Origin: Nocardia carnea NBRC 14403
Lineage (GTDB): Bacteria; Actinomycetota; Actinomycetes; Mycobacteriales; Mycobacteriaceae
DNA length: 64,000 nucleotides
Direction: 5' to 3'
Assembly (NCBI RefSeq): GCF_000308515.1
Contig: NZ_BAFV01000122.1
Coordinates: forward strand, 40,599-104,598
In this document: piece by piece, positions 51,624 through 60,094 of the stretch
Position numbering within the stretch: position 1 is the stretch's first letter
Layout: each line of letters opens with the position of its first letter
Translations under genes and position numbers: made by a program
Notes under the pieces: model-generated
Told to the model about the DNA's origin: nothing
Database searches by the model: none
The model's input: the letters and a program-made list of their open reading frames with translations, nothing else

Positions 51624-52529
51624 ATGGGCTGGTTCGAGGAACGCGCCGGTCTCGCCGGCACAGTGGCCGTGGTGACCGGTGGTGCGGGCGGATTGGGCGG
51701 TGCGATCGTCTCGGACCTGGCGGCCAACAGCGTGCGCGTCGCCGTCCTCGATATCGATGCCGCGGCCGCAAGCGAACTACGGGACACCCTCGCCGACCGC
51801 GGCCACGAGGCATTCGTAGAACACGGCGACGCACGCGATCCCGACGAACTCACCGCCCTGATCGAGGCCGCTCGGTCTCGGTGGGGCAGGCTCGATACCT
51901 TGGTGAATGTGGTGGGCGGTACCTTCCGCGCCCCGTTCACCGAAACCCGCCCCAAAGGCTGGGACGCGCTGCTGCGCACCAACCTGACCCATGTGCTGCA
52001 CGCCTGCCATCAGGCGGTCCCGCTGATGCGGGCGGGTGGCCGCGGCGGCAGCATCATCAATATCACCACCATCGAAGCACACCGCGCCGCACCGGGTTTC
52101 GCAGTGTATGCGGCGGCCAAGGCTGCGGTGGAACAGTTCGCGCGCACTCTCGCGATCGAGGTGGCACCGGACGGGATCCGGGTCAACAATATCGCCCCGG
52201 ATTTCGTCCCCACACCGAACCTGGAACGTATCGGCACCGGTGACAACGCCATGATGGACCCGGAGGGGGTGAAGGTCGCCATCCCCATGGGCCGGGCCGG
52301 CCGCCTCACCGATATCTCCCACTGCGCGGTCTTCCTGGCCTCCCAGCTCTCGGCTTACCTCACCGGCACCACCCTGCACCCGGACGGTGGCACCTCGGCC
52401 TCCGGCGGGTGGTTCAACTGGCCGGGCGAGGGCTGGGCCAACCATGCTCCGCTGCGGGTGCTTCGGGAAAGCGGGGACCTCGGCGCCGACGGGGCTCGGC
52501 CCCCCTTGGAGGCCCACGGAAGCGGGTAG
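51624..52529 (+). CDS. SDR family oxidoreductase
   Basis: This is a short-chain dehydrogenase of 301 residues, with TGGAGGLGGAI near residue 19 and the Tyr-x3-Lys in YAAAKAAVEQF near 165. The usual catalytic Ser position lies in NITTIEAHRAAP, where Thr and Glu appear in its place, so activity may differ from classic SDRs. NVVGGTF replaces NNAG. The end has a long tail after HPDGGTSASGGWFNWPGEG, which is unlike most FabG proteins and ends in low-complexity residues. It closes the operon starting at 48260. Confidence 0.88.
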   Translation: MGWFEERAGLAGTVAVVTGGAGGLGGAIVSDLAANSVRVAVLDIDAAAASELRDTLADRGHEAFVEHGDARDPDELTALIEAARSRWGRLDTLVNVVGGTFRAPFTETRPKGWDALLRTNLTHVLHACHQAVPLMRAGGRGGSIINITTIEAHRAAPGFAVYAAAKAAVEQFARTLAIEVAPDGIRVNNIAPDFVPTPNLERIGTGDNAMMDPEGVKVAIPMGRAGRLTDISHCAVFLASQLSAYLTGTTLHPDGGTSASGGWFNWPGEGWANHAPLRVLRESGDLGADGARPPLEAHGSG

Positions 52530-52698
52530 CCGAGTTCCGCGCAGTTCTTCGGATCGCGGCCACGACGTTCGGCATCGGATATCTGGCGGCCACAGCCGAC
52601 ATCCGGCACCTCGAACAGGGAATCCGGGCTGTGCGTTTGCGTGCCCGGCGACGGCTCGCCCGGCTGATCGGCGGGGACGCCCGCTCGATCGTGCGCGG

Positions 52699-53157
52699 TC
52701 AGTTCGCTGCCGAGTCTTCCTCGTCGATGCTTCGGGGCAGGTTCGCCAGGGTGTGCAGGGCACTCAGGAATACCTGGCGGTCAGCGGGCGAGAGGTGTTG
52801 CAGCACCAACTGTTCCTCGCGGGACTGGATCTCGGTTCGAGCCCGCGCGACGATCCGGTGCCCCTCGGCGGTGAGTTCCAGTAGGCGGGCCCGTCGGTCG
52901 GCCGGGTCGGGATATCGGTGCAGGAGTCCGCGCTCCTGGAGGTCGTCGAGGACCGCGATGATGCGGGTTTTGTCGGCACCGATTTCCTGGGCGAGTACAC
53001 CCTGGCCGCGGGCCGGTCCGCGGCTGAGCGCGACCAGCACACTGTAGGCCCACATGGTCAGGCCGTACGAGTCGAGGACCGGGCGTTCCATGGCGATCAG
53101 CGTGCGGGTCAGCGGTGCGAGCATTGCCGCCAGGTCCGGACGGTCCGTTGATCCCAT
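52699..53157 (-). CDS. MarR family transcriptional regulator
   Basis: This is a winged-helix regulator of 152 residues. It has LTMWAYSVLVALSRGPARGQGVLAQEIGADKTRIIAVLDDLQERGLL in segments near residues 33-80, which is the DNA-binding core, then the wing YPDPADRRARLLELTAEG near 82-99. MarR proteins usually bind an operator in a divergent promoter and release on a phenolic or other ligand. The gene is divergent from the TIGR03086 gene, with an inverted repeat between them. The start is the ATG at 53157. Confidence 0.9.
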   Translation of the reverse strand: MGSTDRPDLAAMLAPLTRTLIAMERPVLDSYGLTMWAYSVLVALSRGPARGQGVLAQEIGADKTRIIAVLDDLQERGLLHRYPDPADRRARLLELTAEGHRIVARARTEIQSREEQLVLQHLSPADRQVFLSALHTLANLPRSIDEEDSAAN

Positions 53158-53242
53158 GGGTCGAATTTACCGGGGCCGCGACCCGTCACCGCATATCGGC
53201 ATCCGGGCCCGCGTGGGACCGGATGGGCGGTTCGTCTCTGAA

Positions 53243-53283
53243 AATAATAAGCATGGACATATGATACGCGTAAGCTTACTATT
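53243..53283. promoter_or_regulatory. inverted repeats in the MarR/TIGR03086 divergent promoter
   Basis: Arms AATAATAAGC (53243-53252) and GCTTACTATT (53274-53283) match with one mismatch across 21 bases, and a perfect 10-bp palindrome GTAAGCTTAC lies at 53270-53279. The island is much more AT-rich than its surroundings. It ends just before the ATG at 53289, as would suit a MarR operator. Confidence 0.55.
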
Positions 53284-53288
53284 TGGAT

Positions 53289-53894
53289 ATGGCTATCGAA
53301 GACCTTCGCGAGCTGGACCGCGCCGCGGTGCTCGCCACCGTGAAAACCGCCGAACTCGTGACCCCGGACCTGCTCGACCGCCCGACCCCCTGCACCGCCT
53401 GGACCGCCGGCGAGCTGCTGGCCCATATGGCCGCCCAGCATCGCGGCTTCGCCGCCGCGGCACGTGGCGACGGAGCCGACCTCGCCCTCTGGCATCCGCG
53501 GCCGCCCGGGCCGCATACCAGCGAGGAGTACGCCGAATCCGCCGATGCCGTGCTGGCGGCCTTCGCACCGGACGATGTGCCGCAGCGGCTGTTCGCCATG
53601 CCGGAATTCGGTGCCGGTGTCACTGTGCCCGGGCACCAGGCCATCGGATTCCATCTGGTCGACTATGTGGTCCACGGCTGGGATCTCGCGCGGGCCGTCG
53701 GGCAGGACTACGAACTGGATCCGGCGTGCGCCGAGCCGGTACTGCGGATCGTCGGGCGGATTCCCGACGGACCGGAGCGCGACAGCCCGGAATCGCCGTT
53801 CGCGCACGCACTCCCGGATTCGGGCACCGGCTCCGCACTCGACCGGATCCTGCGTATGCTCGGCCGCTCCCCGAACTGGCCCGAACAGCACTGA
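53289..53894 (+). CDS. TIGR03086 family metal-binding protein (mycothiol-type DinB/MDMPI fold)
   Basis: This is a protein of 201 residues of the TIGR03086/maleylpyruvate isomerase-like group, typical of mycothiol-making actinobacteria. The segments TPCTAWTAGELLAHMAAQHRGF near residues 34-54 and GFHLVDYVVHGWDLARA near 120-136 carry the His and Asp/Glu ligands of the metal site. Members are thought to be thiol-dependent enzymes. The ATG at 53289 is preferred to a TTG two codons earlier. It is divergent from the MarR gene and probably regulated by it. Confidence 0.9.
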   Translation: MAIEDLRELDRAAVLATVKTAELVTPDLLDRPTPCTAWTAGELLAHMAAQHRGFAAAARGDGADLALWHPRPPGPHTSEEYAESADAVLAAFAPDDVPQRLFAMPEFGAGVTVPGHQAIGFHLVDYVVHGWDLARAVGQDYELDPACAEPVLRIVGRIPDGPERDSPESPFAHALPDSGTGSALDRILRMLGRSPNWPEQH

Positions 53895-53993
53895 GCTGAA
53901 AGTTCGCCGGGCGCCCGGCGGCGACAACGACCTCGCTCGTCGTGCGGAGAGGGCTGTTGCGAAACCTCCTTCGCGCGCGACCGCGGTGGTAGC

Positions 53994-54752
53994 TCAGGCG
54001 CTACCCGGCGGCAGGCCGGGAAGGTGGGCGCCCGGCGTATGGCCGAACGTCTTGCGGAAGATATCGATGAACGCGCTGGCCGAAGCCCAGCCGCAGCGGT
54101 GCGCTACGGCAGTGACGGGCGTCCTTTCCGCCAGGAGGATCAGGGCGTGGTGCAGGCGTAGCTGGGTTCGCCATTGCGGAAACGTCATGCCGAGGTCGCT
54201 GCGGAACAGTCGCGACAGGGTTCGGTCACTGGCCCCGGCCTCGCGACCGAGCTCAGCGAGAGTACGGGTGTCGCCGGGGTCGTCGATGAGGATGGTGCAC
54301 ACCGCGCGCAGCAGAGGCGCGGTGGGGCTGGGCAGGTGCAGGGGCTGCTGGGGTGAGGCGCGGAGCTGGTCGAGCAGAACCGCGCGCAGGCGAGTGCGTT
54401 CGGGGCATTCGCGGTCGTCGCGGGTGTAGGCGATGATCAGCTCCCGCAGCAGCGGACCGACCCGCAGCACGGTCGGGGCGGCCAGCCCGAGGGGGTTGTC
54501 GCCGGCCGGTAGGCCCAGCAAGTGCAACTCCAGGTCGCCGTAGGCGCGATGGGCATGAACGGTGCCGGCCGGCACCCAGATGGCGTGCGTGCCCGGGGCG
54601 ACCCAGGTTCCGGCATCGGTCGTGATCGAAAGAACGCCACGACCTGCGTAGATGATCTGGTGGTCGTCGTGGCGGTGGGCGTCGATCCGCGCGCCGGAGG
54701 CGAGGAGCTGGGCGCGGGTCGGTGCGACCGGCTGATGGCGGATTTCCGACAC
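53994..54752 (-). CDS. AraC family transcriptional regulator
   Basis: This is a regulator of 252 residues. The N-terminal cupin-like domain has IDAHRHDDHQIIYAGRGVLS near residues 25-44 and WVPAGTVHAHRAYG. The C-terminal AraC domain carries two helix-turn-helix units: RTLAELGREAGASDRTLSRLF near 173 and PVTAVAHRCGWASASAFIDIF near 217. The GTG at 54752 is chosen because the cupin domain starts just after it; the frame is open further upstream but overlaps the divergent transporter gene. It probably controls that MFS transporter. Confidence 0.88.
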   Translation of the reverse strand: MSEIRHQPVAPTRAQLLASGARIDAHRHDDHQIIYAGRGVLSITTDAGTWVAPGTHAIWVPAGTVHAHRAYGDLELHLLGLPAGDNPLGLAAPTVLRVGPLLRELIIAYTRDDRECPERTRLRAVLLDQLRASPQQPLHLPSPTAPLLRAVCTILIDDPGDTRTLAELGREAGASDRTLSRLFRSDLGMTFPQWRTQLRLHHALILLAERTPVTAVAHRCGWASASAFIDIFRKTFGHTPGAHLPGLPPGSA

Positions 54753-54797
54753 AGGATGGCAGTTTATCGGAAGCGCGCCAGCGACCGGGTTGTGAGC

Positions 54798-55976
54798 ATG
54801 GTGTCTGTGCGCCGAAACACCGCCATTCTGCTGCTTTCCACGGGTCATGCCTGCGTCGATGTCTACCAGGGCGCCGTCGCGGCGCTCGTCCCGTTCTTCG
54901 TCGCCGAGCGTGGCTACACCTACGCCGCGGCGTCGGGGATCGTGCTGGCGGCATCGCTGCTGTCCTCGGTGGTGCAACCGGTGTTCGGGGCGTTGACCGA
55001 CCGGTGGCCGATGGCGTGGCTGCTACCGGTGAGCACACTGGTCGCCGGTGCGGGAGTCGCGGCCAGTGGGCTGTCCGGGTCGTACACGGTCACGCTGGTG
55101 TGCGTGGCGATATCCGGAATCGGGGTAGCGGCCTACCATCCCGAATCCGCGCGGATCGCGCGGGCCGCGAGCCGAGGCAGCCACACTCGGATGGCGTACT
55201 TCGTCACGGGCGGCAATATCGGGTTCGCGCTGGCGCCGGTACTGGTCGCGGTCACGGTCGCGGCCGGGGGAACGAGCTGGACACCGCTGCTGGTCCTACC
55301 GGCGCTCGCCGGGGCAGCGGCGAATCTGCCGGTACTGCGGGCGCGGCAACAGACCCGGGCCGCGGGGATCGCAGAGTACGCACCGGCCGGGCGCGACGAT
55401 ATGACATCGTTCCTGCGGATATCGCTGGCCGTGGTGTTCCGTTCGATCGCCTTCGTCGGGTTGAGCACCTTCGTGGCCCTCTACGTCCAGCAACGGATGA
55501 ACGGGAATCCGGCCGCGGGCACAGTGGCGCTGTTCATGCTGTACCTCGGCGGTGTGATCGGATCAGCGCTGGGCGGCGCCCTGGCCGCACGCTGGGGCCG
55601 GGTGACCGTCGCGCGGTGGTCGTACCTGTTCGCCGCCGGAGCGATCGCCGGGGTGGTGTGGACACCGGGCCCAGGTGTGTACCTGTTCGTGGCGGCGACC
55701 TCGATCGCGCTCTATGTACCGTTCTCACTGCAGGTGACCCTCGGTCAGGACTATCTGCCCTCGCGGGCCGGCACCGCCGCCGGAGTGACGCTCGGGCTCT
55801 CCGTCAGCGTCGGGGGTCTGGTGAGCCCCGCCCTCGGCCACCTCGCCGACACCACATCCTTGCAGGTCGCGTTGTTACCGCTGATCGTGATGCCGATGCT
55901 CAGCGGGTTGTTGTTCTGCAGTCTGCGCGATCCGGCGATGCCACGCCGAGACGTACCGTCCGCCGCGAAGGTCTGA
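54798..55976 (+). CDS. MFS transporter (fosmidomycin-resistance-like)
   Basis: This is a membrane transporter of 392 residues with about twelve hydrophobic helices. The first helix has GHACVDVYQGAVAALVPFF, followed by the helix 2-3 loop FGALTDRW, and SGIGVAAYHPESARIARAA near residue 110; these resemble the fosmidomycin-resistance (Fsr) branch. It would export a small molecule by proton exchange. Starts at ATG 54798 and GTG 54792 are both possible; neither has a clear ribosome site. It is divergent from the AraC gene 45 bases away. Confidence 0.9.
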   Translation: MVSVRRNTAILLLSTGHACVDVYQGAVAALVPFFVAERGYTYAAASGIVLAASLLSSVVQPVFGALTDRWPMAWLLPVSTLVAGAGVAASGLSGSYTVTLVCVAISGIGVAAYHPESARIARAASRGSHTRMAYFVTGGNIGFALAPVLVAVTVAAGGTSWTPLLVLPALAGAAANLPVLRARQQTRAAGIAEYAPAGRDDMTSFLRISLAVVFRSIAFVGLSTFVALYVQQRMNGNPAAGTVALFMLYLGGVIGSALGGALAARWGRVTVARWSYLFAAGAIAGVVWTPGPGVYLFVAATSIALYVPFSLQVTLGQDYLPSRAGTAAGVTLGLSVSVGGLVSPALGHLADTTSLQVALLPLIVMPMLSGLLFCSLRDPAMPRRDVPSAAKV

Positions 55977-55999
55977 GGCCGTGCTCGGCGACCGTGGAG

Positions 56000-56848
56000 C
56001 TACTCGCGCACCGGAGCGGTCGCGGTGGAACGCGCGGCACTGCTGTCCGCATCCAGGCCGGCGAGCAGGCGCAGCCCGTCCTCGGCGGGGCTGCCCGGGA
56101 CAGCGGACAGGACCAGCATCTCCAGACCTGATTCGTCCGGTAGGGCGAAGTTCTCCTGGTGCAGTTCCAGGAGTCCGACCAGCGGGTGCCGGTAGGCCTT
56201 GCGCCCGTGGGTGCGGGCGCGTACATCGGCCCGGGCCCAGAGACGGCGGAAACGTTCACTGCCCATCGCCAGTTCGCCGATGAGCGAGACCAGACCCGGG
56301 TCGTCGGGGTATTTACCCGCGGCCAGGCGCAGATGCCCGACCGCGTCCAGGGTGCAGGTCTCCCAGTCCGCGTACAGGCCGCGATCGGCCTCCTCCAGGA
56401 AGATGTGCCGGGCGGTGTTGAGTCCGGGGATCGGCCGGCCGTAGAGCAGCCCGGCCAGGCGATTGCCGGCGAGCACATCCAGGCGGTGGTTCATGATCAG
56501 CGCGGGTGCGCCGGCGACCAGATCCAGCACCCGCAGCAACTCGGGCCGGACCTGACCGCCCGGTGTCTTCGCGCGGCGCCGCCGCTGCTGGGCGAGCCGG
56601 TAGAGGTGACCGCGTTCGGTCTCGTCGAGACCGAGCACGCGGGCGAGCGCATCGAGGACCTGCTCGGAAGGCTGGGTGGCGCGCCCCTGTTCCAGGCGCA
56701 CGTAATAGTCGACGCTCACGCCGGACAGATGCGCCACTTCTTCGCGGCGCAGCCCGTCGACCCGGCGAGGCCTGTCGGTGGGGATGCCGACGGCGGCGGG
56801 GTCGACCCGGGAGCGCCGGGTCCGCAGGAAGCCCGCGAGATCGTCCAT
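56000..56848 (-). CDS. XRE family regulator with MmyB-like ligand domain
   Basis: This is a regulator of 282 residues. The N-terminal helix-turn-helix is RREEVAHLSGVSVDYYVRLEQGRA near residues 35-57, with QVLDALARVLGLDETER after it. From residue 110 it has an MmyB-type ligand domain (LIMNHRLDVLAGNRLAGLLYG, and later ENFALPDESG). Such regulators usually sit next to an SDR, quinone reductase or similar gene which they control; here the divergent flavodoxin-fold quinone reductase starts 139 bases away. Confidence 0.92.
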   Translation of the reverse strand: MDDLAGFLRTRRSRVDPAAVGIPTDRPRRVDGLRREEVAHLSGVSVDYYVRLEQGRATQPSEQVLDALARVLGLDETERGHLYRLAQQRRRRAKTPGGQVRPELLRVLDLVAGAPALIMNHRLDVLAGNRLAGLLYGRPIPGLNTARHIFLEEADRGLYADWETCTLDAVGHLRLAAGKYPDDPGLVSLIGELAMGSERFRRLWARADVRARTHGRKAYRHPLVGLLELHQENFALPDESGLEMLVLSAVPGSPAEDGLRLLAGLDADSSAARSTATAPVRE

Positions 56849-56986
56849 GCCCCCAGTATGGCCGCGCCGACGCCGGCGAAGGTGGCCCTGCCGATACCAG
56901 GAAGCCCGGTCCGATGGAAGAAACGCCCCTGAACGCCGGGCGCCGCGACGCCCAGGATCGACAACATCCGATCCGAAGGAGTTCCG

Positions 56987-57766
56987 ATGAAGACACTGAT
57001 CGTCTACGCCCACCCCGAACCGACATCGCTCAACGGCGCACTGAAAGACCTCGCGGTGTCGACGCTGGAAAAAGCGGGGCACGAGGTACAGGTCAGCGAT
57101 CTGTACGCGATGGACTGGAAGGCGGTGGTGGATGCGGCGGACTACGGCCCCGCCGCCTCGACCCCGCTACGGGTCGTCCGCGATTCGGGACGGGCCTTCG
57201 ATACTGGGGACCTCACCCCCGATGTCCGCGCCGAACAGGAGAAACTGCTGTGGGCCGAGACGATCATCTTCCAGTTCCCGCTGTGGTGGTACTCGATGCC
57301 CGCCATCCTCAAAGGCTGGGTGGACCGCGTATTCACCCAGCACTTCGCGTACGGCGTCGGCGAGCACAGCGACATCAAGTACGGCGAGCGCTACGGCGAA
57401 GGCACCCTCGCGGGCCGCAAGGCACTGCTGTCGGTGACCATCGGCGGCCAGGAATCGCACTACTCCGCCCGCGGGGTCAACGGCCCGGTCGAGGATCTGC
57501 TGTTCCCGATCCACCACGGCATCCTCTACTACCCGGGTATCGAGGTGCTGCCGCCGTTCATCTCCTACGGCGCCGACCGGCTGACCGCGGCAGCCTATCC
57601 GGATATCGCCAAGGCATGGGAGCGGCGCCTGCTCACCCTGGACTCGACCGAGCCGATCGCCTTCCGGCCGCAGAACTCCGGTGATTACGAAATCCCCTCG
57701 CTGCAGCTCAAAGAGGGACTCGAACCCGCGGGCCGCACCGGTTTTGGTCTGCATGTACGCGGCTGA
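56987..57766 (+). CDS. NAD(P)H quinone reductase, flavodoxin-like fold (NQO1/MdaB type)
   Basis: This is an FAD-type quinone reductase of 259 residues, reducing quinones by two electrons with NAD(P)H and so avoiding radicals. The opening KTLIVYAHPEPTSLNGAL is the flavin phosphate loop, and IIFQFPLWWYSMPAILKGWVDRVF near residues 90-113 is the family hallmark. GGEST-like active loops appear as IGGQESHYS near 145. GAAGGAG precedes the ATG. It is divergent from the XRE regulator at 56848. Confidence 0.92.
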   Translation: MKTLIVYAHPEPTSLNGALKDLAVSTLEKAGHEVQVSDLYAMDWKAVVDAADYGPAASTPLRVVRDSGRAFDTGDLTPDVRAEQEKLLWAETIIFQFPLWWYSMPAILKGWVDRVFTQHFAYGVGEHSDIKYGERYGEGTLAGRKALLSVTIGGQESHYSARGVNGPVEDLLFPIHHGILYYPGIEVLPPFISYGADRLTAAAYPDIAKAWERRLLTLDSTEPIAFRPQNSGDYEIPSLQLKEGLEPAGRTGFGLHVRG

Positions 57767-57817
57767 CCGATGTCGATGCGACGACCGCGCAGGATCCTGG
57801 CCGGAAAGCCCGCCGGG

Positions 57818-58612
57818 TCAGCCCGGCCCGACGGCGGCGCGGATCGCGGGGTCGAGCAGGCCGAGGTCGCTGCCGAGACGGTCGGCGAGGTCGCGGGCGA
57901 CCGCGATATCTTTGCGGAGGAAGTCGCCGACCGATTCCGAGAAGGCCGCGACCGATCCTTTGGCCGCGACACTGAGGACCGCGCGGCTGGAACTACTCGC
58001 GTGGGGCAGCGCCGCAAGCACTTCCGATTCGGCGAGACCCAATTCCCCGGCGAGCCGGACGGCTTCGGTGACCAAGCCGATCTGGGCGGCGAACAGGGCG
58101 TTGTTCACCAGCTTGACCCGCTGGCCGTTGCCCAGTGCACCGACGGCCAGCACCGGATCGGCGTAGGCCGACAGCACGGGGCGGGCGCGTTCGACCGCTT
58201 CCGTCTCGCCACCGAGGAAGACGGTGATCGCACCGTCGGCGATATTGTGCGGGCCGCCGCTGACCGGGGCATCGACCACATACCGGCCGGTGGCGCCCGC
58301 GGCGATCGCGGTCGCGGTATCGGGGCTGCCGGTGGTGTGCAGGATCAATACCGAACCGTGCGGCATGGTGTCGAGCAGGCCGCTGCCGAGGCAGACCTCG
58401 CGCACCTGGTCGTCGGTGAACACACAGATCACCACCGCCTCCGCGTTCTCACCCGCTTCGGCCGCCGAGCCGACGGTGGTGGCGCCGGCGGCGCTGATGG
58501 CCTCGCGGGCGGCGGGGTTGCGGCCGACGGCGCGCACACTGTGCCCGGCGGCCACGAGGCGCCGGATCATGGGGACGCCCATCCGGCCGGCGCCGATGAA
58601 TCCGATACGCAC
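57818..58612 (-). CDS. 3-hydroxyisobutyrate dehydrogenase-like NAD(P)-dependent oxidoreductase
   Basis: This is a beta-hydroxyacid dehydrogenase of 264 residues. The cofactor loop GFIGAGRMGVPM lies at residue 4, the substrate motif DAPVSGGPHNIADG near 113, and the catalytic Lys in GNGQRVKLVNNALFA near 165. The GTG at 58612 follows AAGGAG. It is adjacent to a paralogue on the same strand with a similar order of motifs (see 58711). The exact hydroxyacid is unknown. Confidence 0.91.
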   Translation of the reverse strand: MRIGFIGAGRMGVPMIRRLVAAGHSVRAVGRNPAAREAISAAGATTVGSAAEAGENAEAVVICVFTDDQVREVCLGSGLLDTMPHGSVLILHTTGSPDTATAIAAGATGRYVVDAPVSGGPHNIADGAITVFLGGETEAVERARPVLSAYADPVLAVGALGNGQRVKLVNNALFAAQIGLVTEAVRLAGELGLAESEVLAALPHASSSSRAVLSVAAKGSVAAFSESVGDFLRKDIAVARDLADRLGSDLGLLDPAIRAAVGPG

Positions 58613-58710
58613 TCGGTTCTCCTTCGATCGTGGGCGCCGGAACTCCCGGCGTCCGAGCAGCTTCGGGCCACCCCGCCGCGCAGGCAATCGTGGCCACGGG
58701 AAACGCTGGT

Positions 58711-59550
58711 TCAGCGCGGTTTCCCCATGAGCCCCAGGGTCGCGTCGGCGGTATCGAGTACCGCACCGGGCGTGATATCGGCGGCCTCGGCGAGTTCGCT
58801 GATCAACCGGACATCCTTGCGCAGCAGGTCCCCGGCATGGGTCGCGATCTGATCCAGCGATCCACCGCCGGCCAGGATCCGGCCCAGCGCGAAACTGTTC
58901 CCGCTGCCGTTGCCGATCACCTCGCCGAGCCGCTGCGGGCTCACCCCGAGCTGTTCGCCGAGTTCCAGGGTGCTCACGGCGGTGGCCATATGCGCGGTGA
59001 AGAGCAGGTTGTTCAGCAGTTTGGTGGTCTGGCCGGCACCGACATCACCGAGGTGCACCACCGGATTCGCGTAGGTGCCGAATACCGGCAGACAGCGTTG
59101 CAGGGTTTCGGTGTCCCCACCGGCCATCACCAGCAACCGACCCGCCTCGACTGCCGGTGCGCCGCCACTCACCGGCGCGTCGATCAAGGAAATACCTTGT
59201 TCGGCAGCCTTTTCGGCGAGGTCGCGGCAGGTGTCGGGGTGGACGGTGCTGTGGATGGCGATCACGGGCCGCTCGGTGCGTCCGGCCGCCGAGGCGGCGA
59301 ATCCGGCGAAGATACCGTCCTCGCGTTCCAGCACTTCCCGCACATCCGCGTCGCCGACGACGCACAGGCACACCAGATCGCTGTCGGCGGCCAGGGCGGC
59401 CGGGCTTTCGGCGATCTTCGCCGCGGTTTCGGCATACGGTTCGACCGATACCGCGCGGCGCGCCCACAGTGTGGTCGGGTAGCCGCCTTCGACGATCCGG
59501 CGGGCCATCGGCCCACCCTGGCTCCCCAATCCGATGAATCCGACGCGCAT
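58711..59550 (-). CDS. 3-hydroxyisobutyrate dehydrogenase-like NAD(P)-dependent oxidoreductase
   Basis: This is a second beta-hydroxyacid dehydrogenase of 279 residues. It opens RVGFIGLGSQGGPMA, has DAPVSGGAPAVEAGRLLVM near residue 122, and the catalytic Lys in GAGQTTKLLNNLLF near 173. AAGGGAG precedes the ATG. It is 98 bases before the paralogue at 57818-58612 on the same strand, and 19 bases after the DoxX gene, so they are likely co-transcribed. Divergence between the two suggests different substrates. Confidence 0.92.
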   Translation of the reverse strand: MRVGFIGLGSQGGPMARRIVEGGYPTTLWARRAVSVEPYAETAAKIAESPAALAADSDLVCLCVVGDADVREVLEREDGIFAGFAASAAGRTERPVIAIHSTVHPDTCRDLAEKAAEQGISLIDAPVSGGAPAVEAGRLLVMAGGDTETLQRCLPVFGTYANPVVHLGDVGAGQTTKLLNNLLFTAHMATAVSTLELGEQLGVSPQRLGEVIGNGSGNSFALGRILAGGGSLDQIATHAGDLLRKDVRLISELAEAADITPGAVLDTADATLGLMGKPR

Positions 59551-59569
59551 ATGATTCTCCCTTCGCGCG

Positions 59570-60091
59570 CTAGGAATCGGCGCTCGCCGAATCCGGTTGT
59601 CCGGCGTTCGGCCGCCAGAACACGGCCAGCAGTACGGCGGTCCCGAGCACGCCGACGAGGAGCGCGATCAGTCCACCGGCCCAGCCGGTGATCTCGATAC
59701 CGGCGGCATGATCCACCGACAGCCATCCCGGGCCGAGAATGCCCATGACCACGCAGACCACGCCGAGCACCAGCACGTACTCGTAGCCGTCGCGCATCAC
59801 GAAGAATCCGTTCTTCCGGTGCGCCAGCAGGGCGGCCACCAACATCACCGAGATCACCGCCGCGGCGGCCAGCGGGGTGAGCAATCCGAGGATCAGCAGC
59901 ACACCGGCCCCGATCTCGGTGATCACGCTCAGCCACGCCTGCAGTACACCGTTGCGCAGCCCGAGACTGCTGAACCAGCCGGCGGTGCCGGCGATCTTGC
60001 CGCCCCCGATCCAGTGGTTGACCCCGTGCGCGATCATGGTCGCCCCCACGACCAGCCGCAGCAGCAACAATGCGATATCGGTGACATCCAT
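59570..60091 (-). CDS. DoxX family membrane protein
   Basis: This is a membrane protein of 173 residues with four hydrophobic helices at about residues 5-22, 50-70, 73-90 and 110-145. It starts with DIALLLLRLVVGATMIAHGVNHW and has LGLRNGVLQAWLSVITEIGAGVLLILG, both typical of DoxX. DoxX proteins are small membrane redox or stress proteins of uncertain function. It lies three bases after the upstream hydrolase stop and is part of the minus-strand run from 61063 to 57818. Confidence 0.88.
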   Translation of the reverse strand: MDVTDIALLLLRLVVGATMIAHGVNHWIGGGKIAGTAGWFSSLGLRNGVLQAWLSVITEIGAGVLLILGLLTPLAAAAVISVMLVAALLAHRKNGFFVMRDGYEYVLVLGVVCVVMGILGPGWLSVDHAAGIEITGWAGGLIALLVGVLGTAVLLAVFWRPNAGQPDSASADS

Positions 60092-60094
60092 GGG

